Shown here one piece after another: positions 15,784 through 23,800 of a stretch of DNA of 64,000 nucleotides; positions within the stretch are counted from its first letter, which is position 1; the number at the start of each line of letters is the position of its first letter. The stretch lies in contig NZ_JACGWV010000001.1 in NCBI RefSeq assembly GCF_014137995.1, positions 186,001 to 250,000 of the forward strand, read 5' to 3'. The DNA comes from Promicromonospora sukumoe. Lineage in GTDB: Bacteria > Actinomycetota > Actinomycetes > Actinomycetales > Cellulomonadaceae. A program made the translations under genes and the position numbers. The notes under the pieces were generated by a model, which was given only the letters and a program-made list of their open reading frames with translations, was not told where the DNA came from and searched no databases.

Positions 15784-17097
15784 ATGTCTGCACAGCACAA
15801 CCGAGCCCGGAGGACGGCGGGAACCGCCGCCGTCCTCGGGGCGGCGCTCGCCCTGTCCGCGTGCGCGGGCGGGTCCGACGCGCCGGTCGGTGACCCCGAG
15901 ACCCCGTCCGAGCCCGTCGACCTGCGGATGACCGTCTGGACGGCGGACGAGACGCAGCTCGCGCTCTTCCAGTCCATCGCCGACGCCTACGTCGCGGAGA
16001 ACCCCGAGCTGGTCTCGAGCGTGAAGTTCGAGACCATCCCGTTCGAGGACTACACCACGGCCCTGACCACCCAGCTCGCGGGCGGCAACGCCCCGGACCT
16101 GGCGTGGATCTTCGAGAGCAACGCCCCGGAGTTCGTCTCCAGCGGCGCGCTCGTGGACCTGCGCCCGGTGCTGGAGGGCACCGAGGACTACGCGTTCGAC
16201 GACCTGGTGCCCAGCGCCCTGACCCTGTGGGAGGACGGCGAGGGCCTGTACGCCTACCCCTTCTCCAACAGCCCGTTCGCGATGTTCGTCAACACCGACC
16301 AGATCGAGGAGGCCGGGCAGCCCAACCCGGTCGACCTGGTCGCCGACGGTAAGTGGACGTTCGACGCCGCCCGGGACATCGCCGCGGCCGCGGCCGAGAA
16401 GTCCGGCGAGCAGGGTCTGGTGGTGCGCGACTTCGAGTACCAGTCCTGGGAGAACCTGGCCACGGTGTGGTCGGGCTGGCAGGCGGCGCCGTGGAGCGCG
16501 GACGGCACGCAGTGCACGTTCACGGAGCCCGCGATGGTCGACGCCATGACCTGGTTCCACGACGCCGTCTTCACCGACGCCGCGATGCCGGAGCCGGGCA
16601 CCACCGCCGACTTCTTCGCCGGTGACGCCGCCATGACGATCACGCAGATCAGCCGGGCCTCGGCGCTGGACGACTCCTTCCACTGGGACGTCGTGCCGCT
16701 GCCCGAGGGCCCCGCCGGCAAGCAGAACGTCGTGGGCCAGGCCGGGGTCGGGGTCTTCGCCGCGGGCGAGCACCCGGACGTCGCCGCCGACTTCCTCGCG
16801 TACTTCACGAACGCGGAGAACGCCGGGCAGCTCGCGGCCTACTTCCCGCCGCCGCGCCAGTCGCTGCTCAACGGGGAGAGCCTCGCCGACGCCAACCCGA
16901 AGCTGACCGCGGGCCAGCTCGAGGCCGTCGTCGTCGAGGGTGTCGAGGACGCGGTGACCAAGCCGGCGCACAAGAACTTCGCCAAGCTGTCGGAGACCGT
17001 GCGCGCCGAGCTCGACGCCCTGTGGGTCGAGGACGCCGACGTCGAGGCCGTCCTGGCCGACACCTGCGCGGCGGTCACGCCGCTGCTGGAGGACTGA
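15784..17097 (+). CDS. Sugar-type ABC transporter substrate-binding lipoprotein
   Basis: A 437-residue extracellular solute-binding protein of family 1. The signal peptide (RRTAGTAAVLGAALALSAC) ends in a lipobox with the acylated cysteine at C27. The mature part shows the usual two-lobe landmarks: MTVWTADETQLALFQSIADAY, QLAGGNAPDLAWIFES, and AYPFSNSPFAMFVNTDQIEEAG. The ATG follows AAAGGAGAACTG. It captures a carbohydrate outside the membrane for the two permeases encoded next. No ATPase gene is linked, so a shared MsiK-type ATPase probably energises the system, as in other Actinobacteria. Confidence 0.93.
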   Translation: MSAQHNRARRTAGTAAVLGAALALSACAGGSDAPVGDPETPSEPVDLRMTVWTADETQLALFQSIADAYVAENPELVSSVKFETIPFEDYTTALTTQLAGGNAPDLAWIFESNAPEFVSSGALVDLRPVLEGTEDYAFDDLVPSALTLWEDGEGLYAYPFSNSPFAMFVNTDQIEEAGQPNPVDLVADGKWTFDAARDIAAAAAEKSGEQGLVVRDFEYQSWENLATVWSGWQAAPWSADGTQCTFTEPAMVDAMTWFHDAVFTDAAMPEPGTTADFFAGDAAMTITQISRASALDDSFHWDVVPLPEGPAGKQNVVGQAGVGVFAAGEHPDVAADFLAYFTNAENAGQLAAYFPPPRQSLLNGESLADANPKLTAGQLEAVVVEGVEDAVTKPAHKNFAKLSETVRAELDALWVEDADVEAVLADTCAAVTPLLED

Positions 17098-17099
17098 TC

Positions 17100-17990
17100 G
17101 TGGCAACAGCGTCAGCGGCGGTGCGCCGCGACTGGCTCGTCGGGTACACCATGGTCGCCCCGGTCGTCCTGGGCTCCCTCGCCTTCGTCGTCCTGCCGCT
17201 GGGCATGGTGGTCTGGTACTCCCTGCACGAGTGGAACGTCCTGGCGAACACGTTCACGTTCGTCGGGGCGGAGAACTACCAGCGCATGGCGTCCGACCCC
17301 GGGCTGACGGACGCGCTGCTCGCGACCGTCTGGTTCTCGGTCGGGCTCGTCGTGGTGAACATCGCGCTGGCGCTGTTGCTCGCCGTCCTGCTCAACCAGA
17401 AGCTGCCCGGGACCACCACGTTCCGCACCTTCTTCTTCTCGCCGGTCGTGGTGTCGCTCGTGGCCTGGACCATCGTCTGGAGCTTCCTGCTCCAGGCCGA
17501 CGGCGGCATCAACGGGTTCCTGTCGGTGCTCGGCGTCGAGGGACCGAACTGGCTGCGGCACCCCACCACCGCGATGATCGCCGTGATCATCGTCCAGGTG
17601 TTCAAGAACGTCGGGCTCAACATGATCCTGTTCCTCGCGGCCCTGCAGGGCGTGCCCGAGGAGCTGCAGGAGGCGGCCCGGCTCGACGGCGCCGGCGCCT
17701 GGCGCCGGTTCCGCTCGATCACGCTGCCGCTGATCAGCCCCACCATCCTGCTGGTCTCGATCATCACGATCGTCGGCTCGCTGGAGGTGTTCGCCCAGAT
17801 CGACGTGCTGACGGGCGGCGGCCCCGGGAACTCGACCACCGTGCTCGTCTACTACCTGTACCAGCAGGCGTTCCGGTTCAACGAGTTCGGCTACGCCAGT
17901 GCCCTGGCCGTGCTCCTGTTCGTCATCGTCCTCGTACTGACCCTGTTCCAGTGGCAGTCGCGCAAGAGGTGGGTCTTCCATGAGGTCTGA
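17100..17990 (+). CDS. Sugar ABC transporter permease (MalF-like)
   Basis: A 296-residue permease with six membrane segments (TMVAPVVLGSLAFVVLPLGMVVWYS; VWFSVGLVVVNIALALLLAVLL; and four more to VLLFVIVLVLTLFQW). The ATPase-contacting EAA loop is EAARLDGAGAWRRFRSITLPLISP at about 196-219. It pairs with the downstream permease. GTG 17100 is chosen because it follows the upstream stop by two bases and matches homologous N-termini; GGAGG lies within the preceding codons. Confidence 0.93.
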   Translation: MATASAAVRRDWLVGYTMVAPVVLGSLAFVVLPLGMVVWYSLHEWNVLANTFTFVGAENYQRMASDPGLTDALLATVWFSVGLVVVNIALALLLAVLLNQKLPGTTTFRTFFFSPVVVSLVAWTIVWSFLLQADGGINGFLSVLGVEGPNWLRHPTTAMIAVIIVQVFKNVGLNMILFLAALQGVPEELQEAARLDGAGAWRRFRSITLPLISPTILLVSIITIVGSLEVFAQIDVLTGGGPGNSTTVLVYYLYQQAFRFNEFGYASALAVLLFVIVLVLTLFQWQSRKRWVFHEV

Positions 17991-18837
17991 CATGAGCGCC
18001 ACGGCCCGCCGCGGCCTGAACCGCTGGCTGCTCGTGCTGCTGCTGATCGTGCTGAGCGTGCCGTTCGTCTTCCCCACCTGGTGGATGGCGACGTCCAGCC
18101 TCAAGCCGATGAGCGAGATCCTGTCCCGGGTGCCGACCATCTGGCCCCAGGACCCGACGTTCGAGGCCTACGGCCGGGTCTTCACGCTCCAGCCGTTCGC
18201 GCAGCAGTACTGGAACTCCCTCTACATCGCGGTCCTGGTCACCGCGGGCACCATGCTCGTGTCCGCGATGGCGGGCTACGCGTTCGCGCGCATCCGGTTC
18301 CCCGGGGCCAACGCCCTGTTCGTCCTGGTGCTCGTCGGGCTGCTCGTGCCGTCCGAGGTGACGATCGTGCCGCTGTTCCGCATCGTCAACACCCTCGGCC
18401 TCATCGACACGCACTGGCCGCTCATCGTGATCCCCGTGCTCGGGGCACCCGCCGTCCTGGCCGTGTTCATCATGCGCCAGTTCTTCCTCGGGCTGCCCAC
18501 CGAGCTCGAGGAGGCGGGCCGGATCGACGGGCTCGGGCGCTGGGGAGTGTTCTGGCGCATCGCGCTCCCGCTCTCCCGGTCGGCGCTGGGCGCCGTGGCG
18601 ATCTTCACGTTCCTGAAGTCCTGGAACCTCTACCTCGAGCCCATCGTGTACCTCTCCAGCAAGGAGAACTTCACGCTCCCGCAGGCGCTGACCCAGTACG
18701 TCGACGCCTACGGCGGACCGATGTGGAACGTCCAGCTAGCAGCGACGACGCTCACCGTGCTGCCCGTCCTGGCCGTGTTCCTCGTGGCCCAGAAGCAGTT
18801 CGTCCAGGGGCTCGCCCACAGCGGGCTCAAGGGGTGA
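17980..18837 (+). CDS. Sugar ABC transporter permease (MalG-like)
   Basis: A 285-residue partner permease with six membrane segments, beginning LLVLLLIVLSVPFVFPTWWMATSSLKP, typical of the MalG subfamily. The EAA loop is EEAGRIDGLGRWGVFWRIALPLSR near 176-199. It overlaps the first permease by 11 bases if ATG 17980 is used; ATG 17992 would give a non-overlapping start four codons later. It ends the LacI-controlled operon, and a terminator hairpin follows within four bases. Confidence 0.93.
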   Translation: MRSDMSATARRGLNRWLLVLLLIVLSVPFVFPTWWMATSSLKPMSEILSRVPTIWPQDPTFEAYGRVFTLQPFAQQYWNSLYIAVLVTAGTMLVSAMAGYAFARIRFPGANALFVLVLVGLLVPSEVTIVPLFRIVNTLGLIDTHWPLIVIPVLGAPAVLAVFIMRQFFLGLPTELEEAGRIDGLGRWGVFWRIALPLSRSALGAVAIFTFLKSWNLYLEPIVYLSSKENFTLPQALTQYVDAYGGPMWNVQLAATTLTVLPVLAVFLVAQKQFVQGLAHSGLKG

Positions 18838-18840
18838 CCG

Positions 18841-18872
18841 ACGGCGGCACGCCCCGCGGCGTGCCGCCGTTT
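18841..18872 (+). terminator. Terminator hairpin of the LacI-controlled operon
   Basis: ACGGCGGCACGCC (18841-18853) and GGCGTGCCGCCGT (18858-18870) are perfect 13-bp arms around CCGC, followed by TT. It starts 3 bases after the permease stop codon. Confidence 0.8.
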
Positions 18873-18917
18873 CCCCGTCCTCGCTGGTCGGGGTGAAAAG
18901 CAGGTGTGATGCTAACG

Positions 18918-18944
18918 TGAAGCGCTCTGTAAATCGTCGCTTCA
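18918..18944 (+). promoter_or_regulatory. Inverted repeat upstream of the BCCT transporter
   Basis: TGAAGCG (18918-18924) and CGCTTCA (18938-18944) flank a 13-base AT-richer spacer, next to a possible -10 (GATGCTAAC, 18907-18915). It may bind an osmotic or choline-responsive regulator; no regulator gene is nearby. Confidence 0.4.
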
Positions 18945-19014
18945 TGTGTAAAGGAGTCCTGGCCCTCCTCGTGTGACCACCCGGCAGACCCGGGCGGAAG
19001 GTAGGGCCGTTGTG

Positions 19015-20856
19015 ATGAGTACCTCAGAATCCACCAAGACCCTGCTGGGGCGCGTCCAGCGCGCAGCGCACCGGGTCGAGCGGGCCGCACGCGGCCCGCA
19101 GGACCACCGCGTCGGGACCGACCGGATCGTCTTCGGCGTCGCGGGCCTCATCGCGCTCGCGTTCATCGTGTGGGGCTTCGCGAGCCCCGACAGCCTCGGC
19201 ACGGTGGCGGACAGTGCCCTCAGCGGCGTCCTGAAGAACTTCGGCTGGCTGTTCGTCTCCGCCGCCACGATCTTCACCGTCTTCGTGATCGTCGTCGCGA
19301 TGGGCAAGTTCGGCAAGATTCCCCTGGGGCAGGACGGCGAGAAGCCCCAGTTCTCCACCCCCTCCTGGATCGCGATGATGTTCGCGACCGGCATGGGCAT
19401 CGGCCTCATGTTCTACGGCGTCGGCGAGCCGCTCTACTTCTACATGGCGCCCCCGCCCGGCACCGTCGACGGGTCCACGCCCGCGGCCGCGTCCACCGCC
19501 ATGGGGCAGACCCTGTTCCACTGGACCCTGTACCCCTGGGCCATGTACGCGATCGTCGGCCTCGGCATGGCCTACGGCACGTACCGCCTGGGCCGCGCGC
19601 AGCTGTTCAGCTCGATGTTCACCTCGCTCTTCGGCCGCAAGGCCGTCAACGGCGCGGGCGGCCGCGTCATCAACATCCTCGCGATCCTCGCCACGCTGTT
19701 CGGCTCAGCCTGCTCCCTGGGCCTCGGCGCCCTGCAGATCGGCGGCGGTATCCAGCACTCGGGCGTCATGGAGTCCGTCGGCACGGCGACGCTCGTCGTC
19801 ATCATTGCGATCCTGACCTGCCTGTTCGTCCTCTCGGCCGTCTCCGGCATCGAGCGCGGCATCCAGTGGCTGTCCAACGCCAACATGTGGCTCGCGCTCC
19901 TGCTCGCGATCATCGTCTTCATCGGCGGCCCCACGCTCTTCATCCTGAACGTGCTGCCCGCCTCCCTCGGCGCCTTCGTCGGCGACCTGCCCGAGATGGC
20001 CTCGCGGACCGCGGCCTCCGGCGACGAGGCGCTCGCCGACTGGATGGGTTCCTGGACCATCTTCTACTGGGCCTGGTGGGTGTCCTGGACGCCGTTCGTC
20101 GGCCCGTTCATCGCCCGCATCTCGCGCGGCCGCACCGTGCGCCAGTTCGTCACCGGCGTGCTGCTGGTGCCCTCGATCGTGTCGACCATCTGGTTCGCGA
20201 TCTTCGGCGGCGGCGCCATCGGCCTGCAGGAGCGCGCCGAGCAGGCGCAGGACGCCGGTGCGGCCCTCGCCGCCTTCGGGCAGGGCGGGGCCGACATCAA
20301 CTTCGACCTCATCTTCTTCCAGACCCTCGGGGCCCTGCCGGTCCCCGGCTGGGTCGGGATCGCGCTGATGATCCTCGCCGTCGTGCTCGTGGCGATCTTC
20401 TTCGTCACCGGCGCCGACTCCGCCTCCATCATCATGGGCGGGCTGTCCGAGAACGGCGCCGAGAACCCCACCAAGAAGTCGGTCATCTTCTGGGGCGTCA
20501 GCACCGGTGCCGTGGCCGCGGCGATGCTGCTGGCCGGCGGCGACGATCCAGCCGCGGCGCTGAACGGCCTGAAAAACATCACCATCGTCTCGGCGCTGCC
20601 GTTCGTCGTCGTGATGCTCGTGCTGTGCGTCGCGCTGTGGAAGGACCTCTCCAGCGACCCGCTCGTCCTCAAGCGGGAGCTGGCGGTGCAGGTGCTGGCC
20701 GAGACGGTCGACTCCGGCGTCGAGAAGCACGACGGCGAGCCGTTCGAGCTCTCCACCTCGGCGTCCGCCCCCGAGGCGGACGCCGACGAGACGCCGACCA
20801 CCCCGGAGAACGGGGTCCCGGTGGTCACCGAGGGCGGCACGATCACCAAGGACTGA
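19015..20856 (+). CDS. BCCT family betaine/choline/carnitine transporter
   Basis: A 613-residue secondary transporter with about 12 membrane segments. Family signatures are clear: the glycine-rich TM3 motif FATGMGIGLMFYGVGEPLYFY (about 123-143), the tryptophan-rich FYWAWWVSWTPFVGPFIARISRGRT, and GADSASIIMGGLSENG. It imports compatible solutes such as glycine betaine, driven by Na+ or H+. The C-terminal 70 residues are acidic and hydrophilic and could act as an osmosensing tail, as in BetP. ATG 19015 is preferred; GTG 19012 and GTG 18973 are in frame. A 46-bp palindrome lies just after its stop. Confidence 0.93.
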   Translation: MSTSESTKTLLGRVQRAAHRVERAARGPQDHRVGTDRIVFGVAGLIALAFIVWGFASPDSLGTVADSALSGVLKNFGWLFVSAATIFTVFVIVVAMGKFGKIPLGQDGEKPQFSTPSWIAMMFATGMGIGLMFYGVGEPLYFYMAPPPGTVDGSTPAAASTAMGQTLFHWTLYPWAMYAIVGLGMAYGTYRLGRAQLFSSMFTSLFGRKAVNGAGGRVINILAILATLFGSACSLGLGALQIGGGIQHSGVMESVGTATLVVIIAILTCLFVLSAVSGIERGIQWLSNANMWLALLLAIIVFIGGPTLFILNVLPASLGAFVGDLPEMASRTAASGDEALADWMGSWTIFYWAWWVSWTPFVGPFIARISRGRTVRQFVTGVLLVPSIVSTIWFAIFGGGAIGLQERAEQAQDAGAALAAFGQGGADINFDLIFFQTLGALPVPGWVGIALMILAVVLVAIFFVTGADSASIIMGGLSENGAENPTKKSVIFWGVSTGAVAAAMLLAGGDDPAAALNGLKNITIVSALPFVVVMLVLCVALWKDLSSDPLVLKRELAVQVLAETVDSGVEKHDGEPFELSTSASAPEADADETPTTPENGVPVVTEGGTITKD

Positions 20857-20866
20857 CGCCAGTCCA

Positions 20867-20912
20867 CGTGTCAGACGTACAGGTCACGGGAGTGACCTGT
20901 ACGTCTGACACG
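20867..20912 (+). repeat. Dispersed palindromic repeat, copy A
   Basis: 21-bp perfect arms (20867-20887 and 20892-20912) starting CGTGTCAGACGTACAGG with loop GGGA. The same element occurs at 30191-30240 and, inside a gene, at 34865-34910. Here it lies between the BCCT transporter and an acetyltransferase gene on the same strand and may also act as a terminator. Confidence 0.9.
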
Positions 20913-20956
20913 TAAATCCGTTGCCGGGCTTCGGCCCGGCGACGGAGCATCGGCCC

Positions 20957-21745
20957 ATGACCGACACCTCGCGCCTGCTCCAGGCGTACGACGAACAGCT
21001 CCGCACCGACGCCGAGACCCCGAGCGCGATCTCCGTGACGCGCCTCGGCCCGCTCCGGCTCGTGACCTTCCTGGGCGGACGCGGCTTCGTCACCTACCGC
21101 GACCTCGACGGCGCCGACGAGGCGCGCGTCCAGGAGCTCGTCGAGCAGGCGGTCGCGCACTTCCGGGCCGACGGCGGCATCACGCGGGTCGAGTGGAAGA
21201 CCCGCGGCCACGACCACGCCCCGGGGCTGGCGGAGGCCCTCGCCGAGCACGGGTTCGTCGCCGAGGAGCCCGAGTCGATCATGATCGGCGAGGCGGCCGC
21301 GCTCGCCGTCGACGTCCCGCTGCCCGACGGCGTCACGCTGCGCCGGGTCACCGAGGAGGCGGACGTGCGCGCCATGTGCGCGATGCAGGACGAGGTGTTC
21401 GGCGGCCCGGTGTCCGACAGCACCGCGAACGCGATCCTGCGCCGGCAGGCGATCGACCCCGAGATGGAGCTGTGGGTCGCGGAGGCCGACGGCGCGATCG
21501 TCACCGCCGGCCGGCTGGAGCCCGTGCCGGGCACCGACTTCGCGGGCATCTGGGGCGGCAGCACCCGCCCGGAGTGGCGGGGCAAGGGCATCTACCGCGC
21601 GCTGACGGCGGCACGCGCGCGCTCGGCCCTCGCGCGGGGCAAGACCCTGATCCACAGCGACTCGACCGAGTACTCCCGCCCCATCCTGGAGCGCTACGGC
21701 TTCCACAAGGTGTCCACCACGACGCCCTACGAGTGGAAGCGCTGA
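20957..21745 (+). CDS. GNAT family N-acetyltransferase (two-half)
   Basis: A 262-residue acetyltransferase. The C-terminal half (about 120-262) carries the GNAT core, with the acetyl-CoA pyrophosphate loop RPEWRGKGIYRAL near 208-220 and the closing YSRPILERYGFHKVSTTTPYEWKR. The N-terminal half is a degenerate GNAT-like domain (RVEWKTRGHDHAPGLAEALAEHGF), a layout common in actinobacterial tandem GNATs. Substrate unknown. ATG 20957 is used; the frame opens inside the palindrome region. It converges on the next gene, with one base between the stops. Confidence 0.85.
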   Translation: MTDTSRLLQAYDEQLRTDAETPSAISVTRLGPLRLVTFLGGRGFVTYRDLDGADEARVQELVEQAVAHFRADGGITRVEWKTRGHDHAPGLAEALAEHGFVAEEPESIMIGEAAALAVDVPLPDGVTLRRVTEEADVRAMCAMQDEVFGGPVSDSTANAILRRQAIDPEMELWVAEADGAIVTAGRLEPVPGTDFAGIWGGSTRPEWRGKGIYRALTAARARSALARGKTLIHSDSTEYSRPILERYGFHKVSTTTPYEWKR

Positions 21746-21746
21746 G

Positions 21747-22277
21747 TCAGCCCGGCCGCCGTCGGCCCATGATGTTCGCCGGCTCCGTGACGCCGGCGTA
21801 CCGGAACCCGGGCACCAGGTCCACGAACCCCAGGCGCCGGTAGAGCACCTTGGCCCGGTCCTCGGGGTCGGCGGTGGTGGACAGCAGGGTGTGGCGGTGG
21901 TCGGACCGGCCCAGCAGCTCGCGCAGCAGCGCGGTCCCGTGGCCGCGGCCCTGGTGCTCGGGCAGGATCTCCAGCTCGTTGAGCTCGAAGGCGTCGTCGG
22001 CCCAGTCGGCGTGACCCGCACGCTCCAGCGCCGGCCCCACCTGCGAGGGCCACCAGTGGCCGGGCTGGTAGTCGAACCCGTACACGAAGCCCACCAGCGC
22101 CTCGTCCTCGAAGGCGCCGAACGTCAGCGCGCCGTCGTAGAGGGGCAGGTAGGCGAGCCGGGTGTCGCGGAAGTGGTCGCGCCGCTCGTCGGAGTAGCCG
22201 AAGGCGCGCTGGAAGATCCCGGCGATCTCGTCCGCGCGCCGCAGTACCTCGGAGGTCTCCAGCGCGCGGATCGTCAT
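21747..22277 (-). CDS. GNAT family N-acetyltransferase
   Basis: A 176-residue single-domain GNAT. The acetyl-CoA loop is ILPEHQGRGHGTALL (about 110-124), followed by HTLLSTTADPEDRAKVLYRRLGFVDL, the usual strand-helix end. The N-terminal part (EIAGIFQRAFGYSDERRDHF) would bind the acceptor, which is unknown. The minus-strand ATG follows TAGCGT by 6 bases, so transcription is probably leaderless and independent of the GGCT-like gene 9 bases upstream. Confidence 0.85.
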   Translation of the reverse strand: MTIRALETSEVLRRADEIAGIFQRAFGYSDERRDHFRDTRLAYLPLYDGALTFGAFEDEALVGFVYGFDYQPGHWWPSQVGPALERAGHADWADDAFELNELEILPEHQGRGHGTALLRELLGRSDHRHTLLSTTADPEDRAKVLYRRLGFVDLVPGFRYAGVTEPANIMGRRRPG

Positions 22278-22283
22278 GTCGGC

Positions 22284-22289
22284 ACGCTA
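22284..22289 (-). promoter_or_regulatory. -10 element of a leaderless promoter (TAGCGT, minus strand)
   Basis: Read on the minus strand, TAGCGT is followed by 6 bases and the ATG at 22277. Confidence 0.5.
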
Positions 22290-22868
22290 GCCCCGTCCGG
22301 CGCCCCCGGCGCGAGGGACCACCGACGACAGGTAGGTCCGGACCTCGGCGTCGGACCAGCCGTGCGCCTCGCGCAGGCCCGCGGCGATCATCGCGACGTA
22401 GGCGGCGGAGGGCGCCGCGTGGGGCCGCCCCGCGTGCCCGTGCGGCGCGGTGAAGGTGAGCATCGGCAGCCCGTCCAGCCGCCCGACGGCGATCAGCGTC
22501 TCGTACCGGCCCGGTCCCGCGGTGTGCCGCCGCGCGACGCCCGACCGGAGCAGGGCCTCCAGCGGGTCGTCGGGTGCGGGGGAGCGGTGCATCTCCTGGG
22601 CGGCGACGTCGGCGAGCTGGCCGGAGGTGATGCGGTAGGCGCGCGCTGGCGTCGGGCCCACGGCGTCGTGGTCGTAGAACGCCACGCCTCCGCCCCAGAC
22701 GCTGGACTCGCCCGCGAACCAGAGGCGTCCGGGCAGGTGGACCGCCCGGTCCTCGCGCGGCGGGGTGCGGTCGCGCGCCCCCGGGTAGGTGCGCCGCGCC
22801 CCGGGCGGGCGACCGCCCTGGAGATAGCAGTCCAGCCGGGCCCGGGCCATGTTGGACCCGTAGCTCAC
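22287..22868 (-). CDS. Gamma-glutamylcyclotransferase-like protein
   Basis: A 193-residue protein beginning SYGSNM, the N-terminal glutamyl-binding loop motif of GGCT-like proteins, with FAGESSVWGGGVAFYDHD and ARAYRITSGQLADVAAQEM in the places expected for the fold. The family releases 5-oxoproline from gamma-glutamyl compounds, but bacterial members are mostly uncharacterised. Start is uncertain: GTG 22868 follows GAGG, yet the codons just upstream encode PLSTEVWY, which fits family N-termini, and an in-frame CTG at 22889 lies 5 bases after GAGGAGA. The C-terminal 30 residues are likely helical. Confidence 0.75.
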   Translation of the reverse strand: MSYGSNMARARLDCYLQGGRPPGARRTYPGARDRTPPREDRAVHLPGRLWFAGESSVWGGGVAFYDHDAVGPTPARAYRITSGQLADVAAQEMHRSPAPDDPLEALLRSGVARRHTAGPGRYETLIAVGRLDGLPMLTFTAPHGHAGRPHAAPSAAYVAMIAAGLREAHGWSDAEVRTYLSSVVPRAGGAGRG

Positions 22869-23112
22869 GTACCAGACCTCGGTGCTCAGCGGTCTCTCCT
22901 CGGGTGCGGGCAGGTCCTCGACACGCTACGTAATATGCCACCGCCGCGGAACCGGCGGCCCGGACCCCGCGACGGGCCCGCCGCGGCCGGTAGACCGGGC
23001 CGGTATTCCGTGGGACGGAACGCGCGGAACGCCGCGCGCGTTGCCCAGGCGGAGTTGGACAACCGTCCTAGACTCGATGTCGCAGGGTTCATTACGAGGC
23101 GGAGTGTGTGCC

Positions 23113-23568
23113 GTGGTTCAAGGCAAGGTCATCAGGTTCGATGAGGTTCGCGGCTACGGGTTCGTTGCACCGGACACCGGCGGTGACGACGTGTTCATCC
23201 ACGTCAACGACCTCGAGTTCGACAAGCGCAACCTCGCGGTGGGCGCGGTCGTGGACTTCGCGGTGGAGGACGGCGACCGGGGCCTGAAGGCCTCGACGGT
23301 CACCCTGGTGGCGCCGGCTCCCGCCCTGACCCCGGCCATGGCGTCGGCCGCCGTCGGCGCGGGCGCGACCACGACGCCCGTCCCCGCCTTCCTCCCGCCC
23401 CTGCCCGACCCCGGTCCGCGGCCCGACGGCGAGGGTCCGTCCGAGCGCGAGCTCGCCGTCGAGGTGACCGAGGTGCTGCTCGCCGGAGTACCCACGCTCA
23501 CCGCCGAGCAGGTCCTGGCGACCCGGGGTGCGTTCGTCGCGGTGGCGCGTTCGCACGGATGGGTGTGA
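23113..23568 (+). CDS. Cold-shock-domain protein with C-terminal extension
   Basis: A 151-residue protein. Residues 1-66 are a cold-shock/S1-like OB domain with RNP1 (GYGFVAPD) and RNP2 (DVFIHVND) motifs, opened by VQGKVIRFDEVR. An Ala/Pro-rich linker (70-105) leads to a short helical tail (ERELAVEVTEVLLAGVPTLTAEQVLATRGAFVAVARSHGWV). Standard Csp proteins are only 65-70 residues, so this is the extended actinobacterial type, presumably an RNA-binding protein. GTG 23113 is preferred for spacing from GAGGCGGAG; GTG 23104 is also in frame. The stop codon overlaps a GTGAAATTTCAC palindrome. Confidence 0.85.
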   Translation: MVQGKVIRFDEVRGYGFVAPDTGGDDVFIHVNDLEFDKRNLAVGAVVDFAVEDGDRGLKASTVTLVAPAPALTPAMASAAVGAGATTTPVPAFLPPLPDPGPRPDGEGPSERELAVEVTEVLLAGVPTLTAEQVLATRGAFVAVARSHGWV

Positions 23569-23576
23569 AATTTCAC
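23565..23576 (+). promoter_or_regulatory. 12-bp palindrome GTGAAATTTCAC
   Basis: A perfect palindrome spanning the stop codon of the cold-shock-domain gene, extending to GGGTG/CACCC with one extra base. It begins the 232-base gap before the peptide-transporter lipoprotein, whose sequence is AT-richer than its surroundings. It could be a regulator site for that operon; nothing else in the gap is recognised. Confidence 0.35.
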
Positions 23577-23800
23577 CCGAGGTGTTACCGCCCTGTTTCC
23601 GTCTTTGAACGGCGGCGACGGTGCCGCTACGGGGCGATATCAGGTCGGTAACGATCAGTTCCTGCAAACGGCGAAGTAGGGCAAACCCTCCCATCGCGTG
23701 AGTAGCGTGAGCGGAAACCATGACGGTGACGGACATCTCACCCCACGCGTTGCGGCGTGGCGGCGATGGTGACCGTCACCGGCATTTCTGAGGAGGAACA

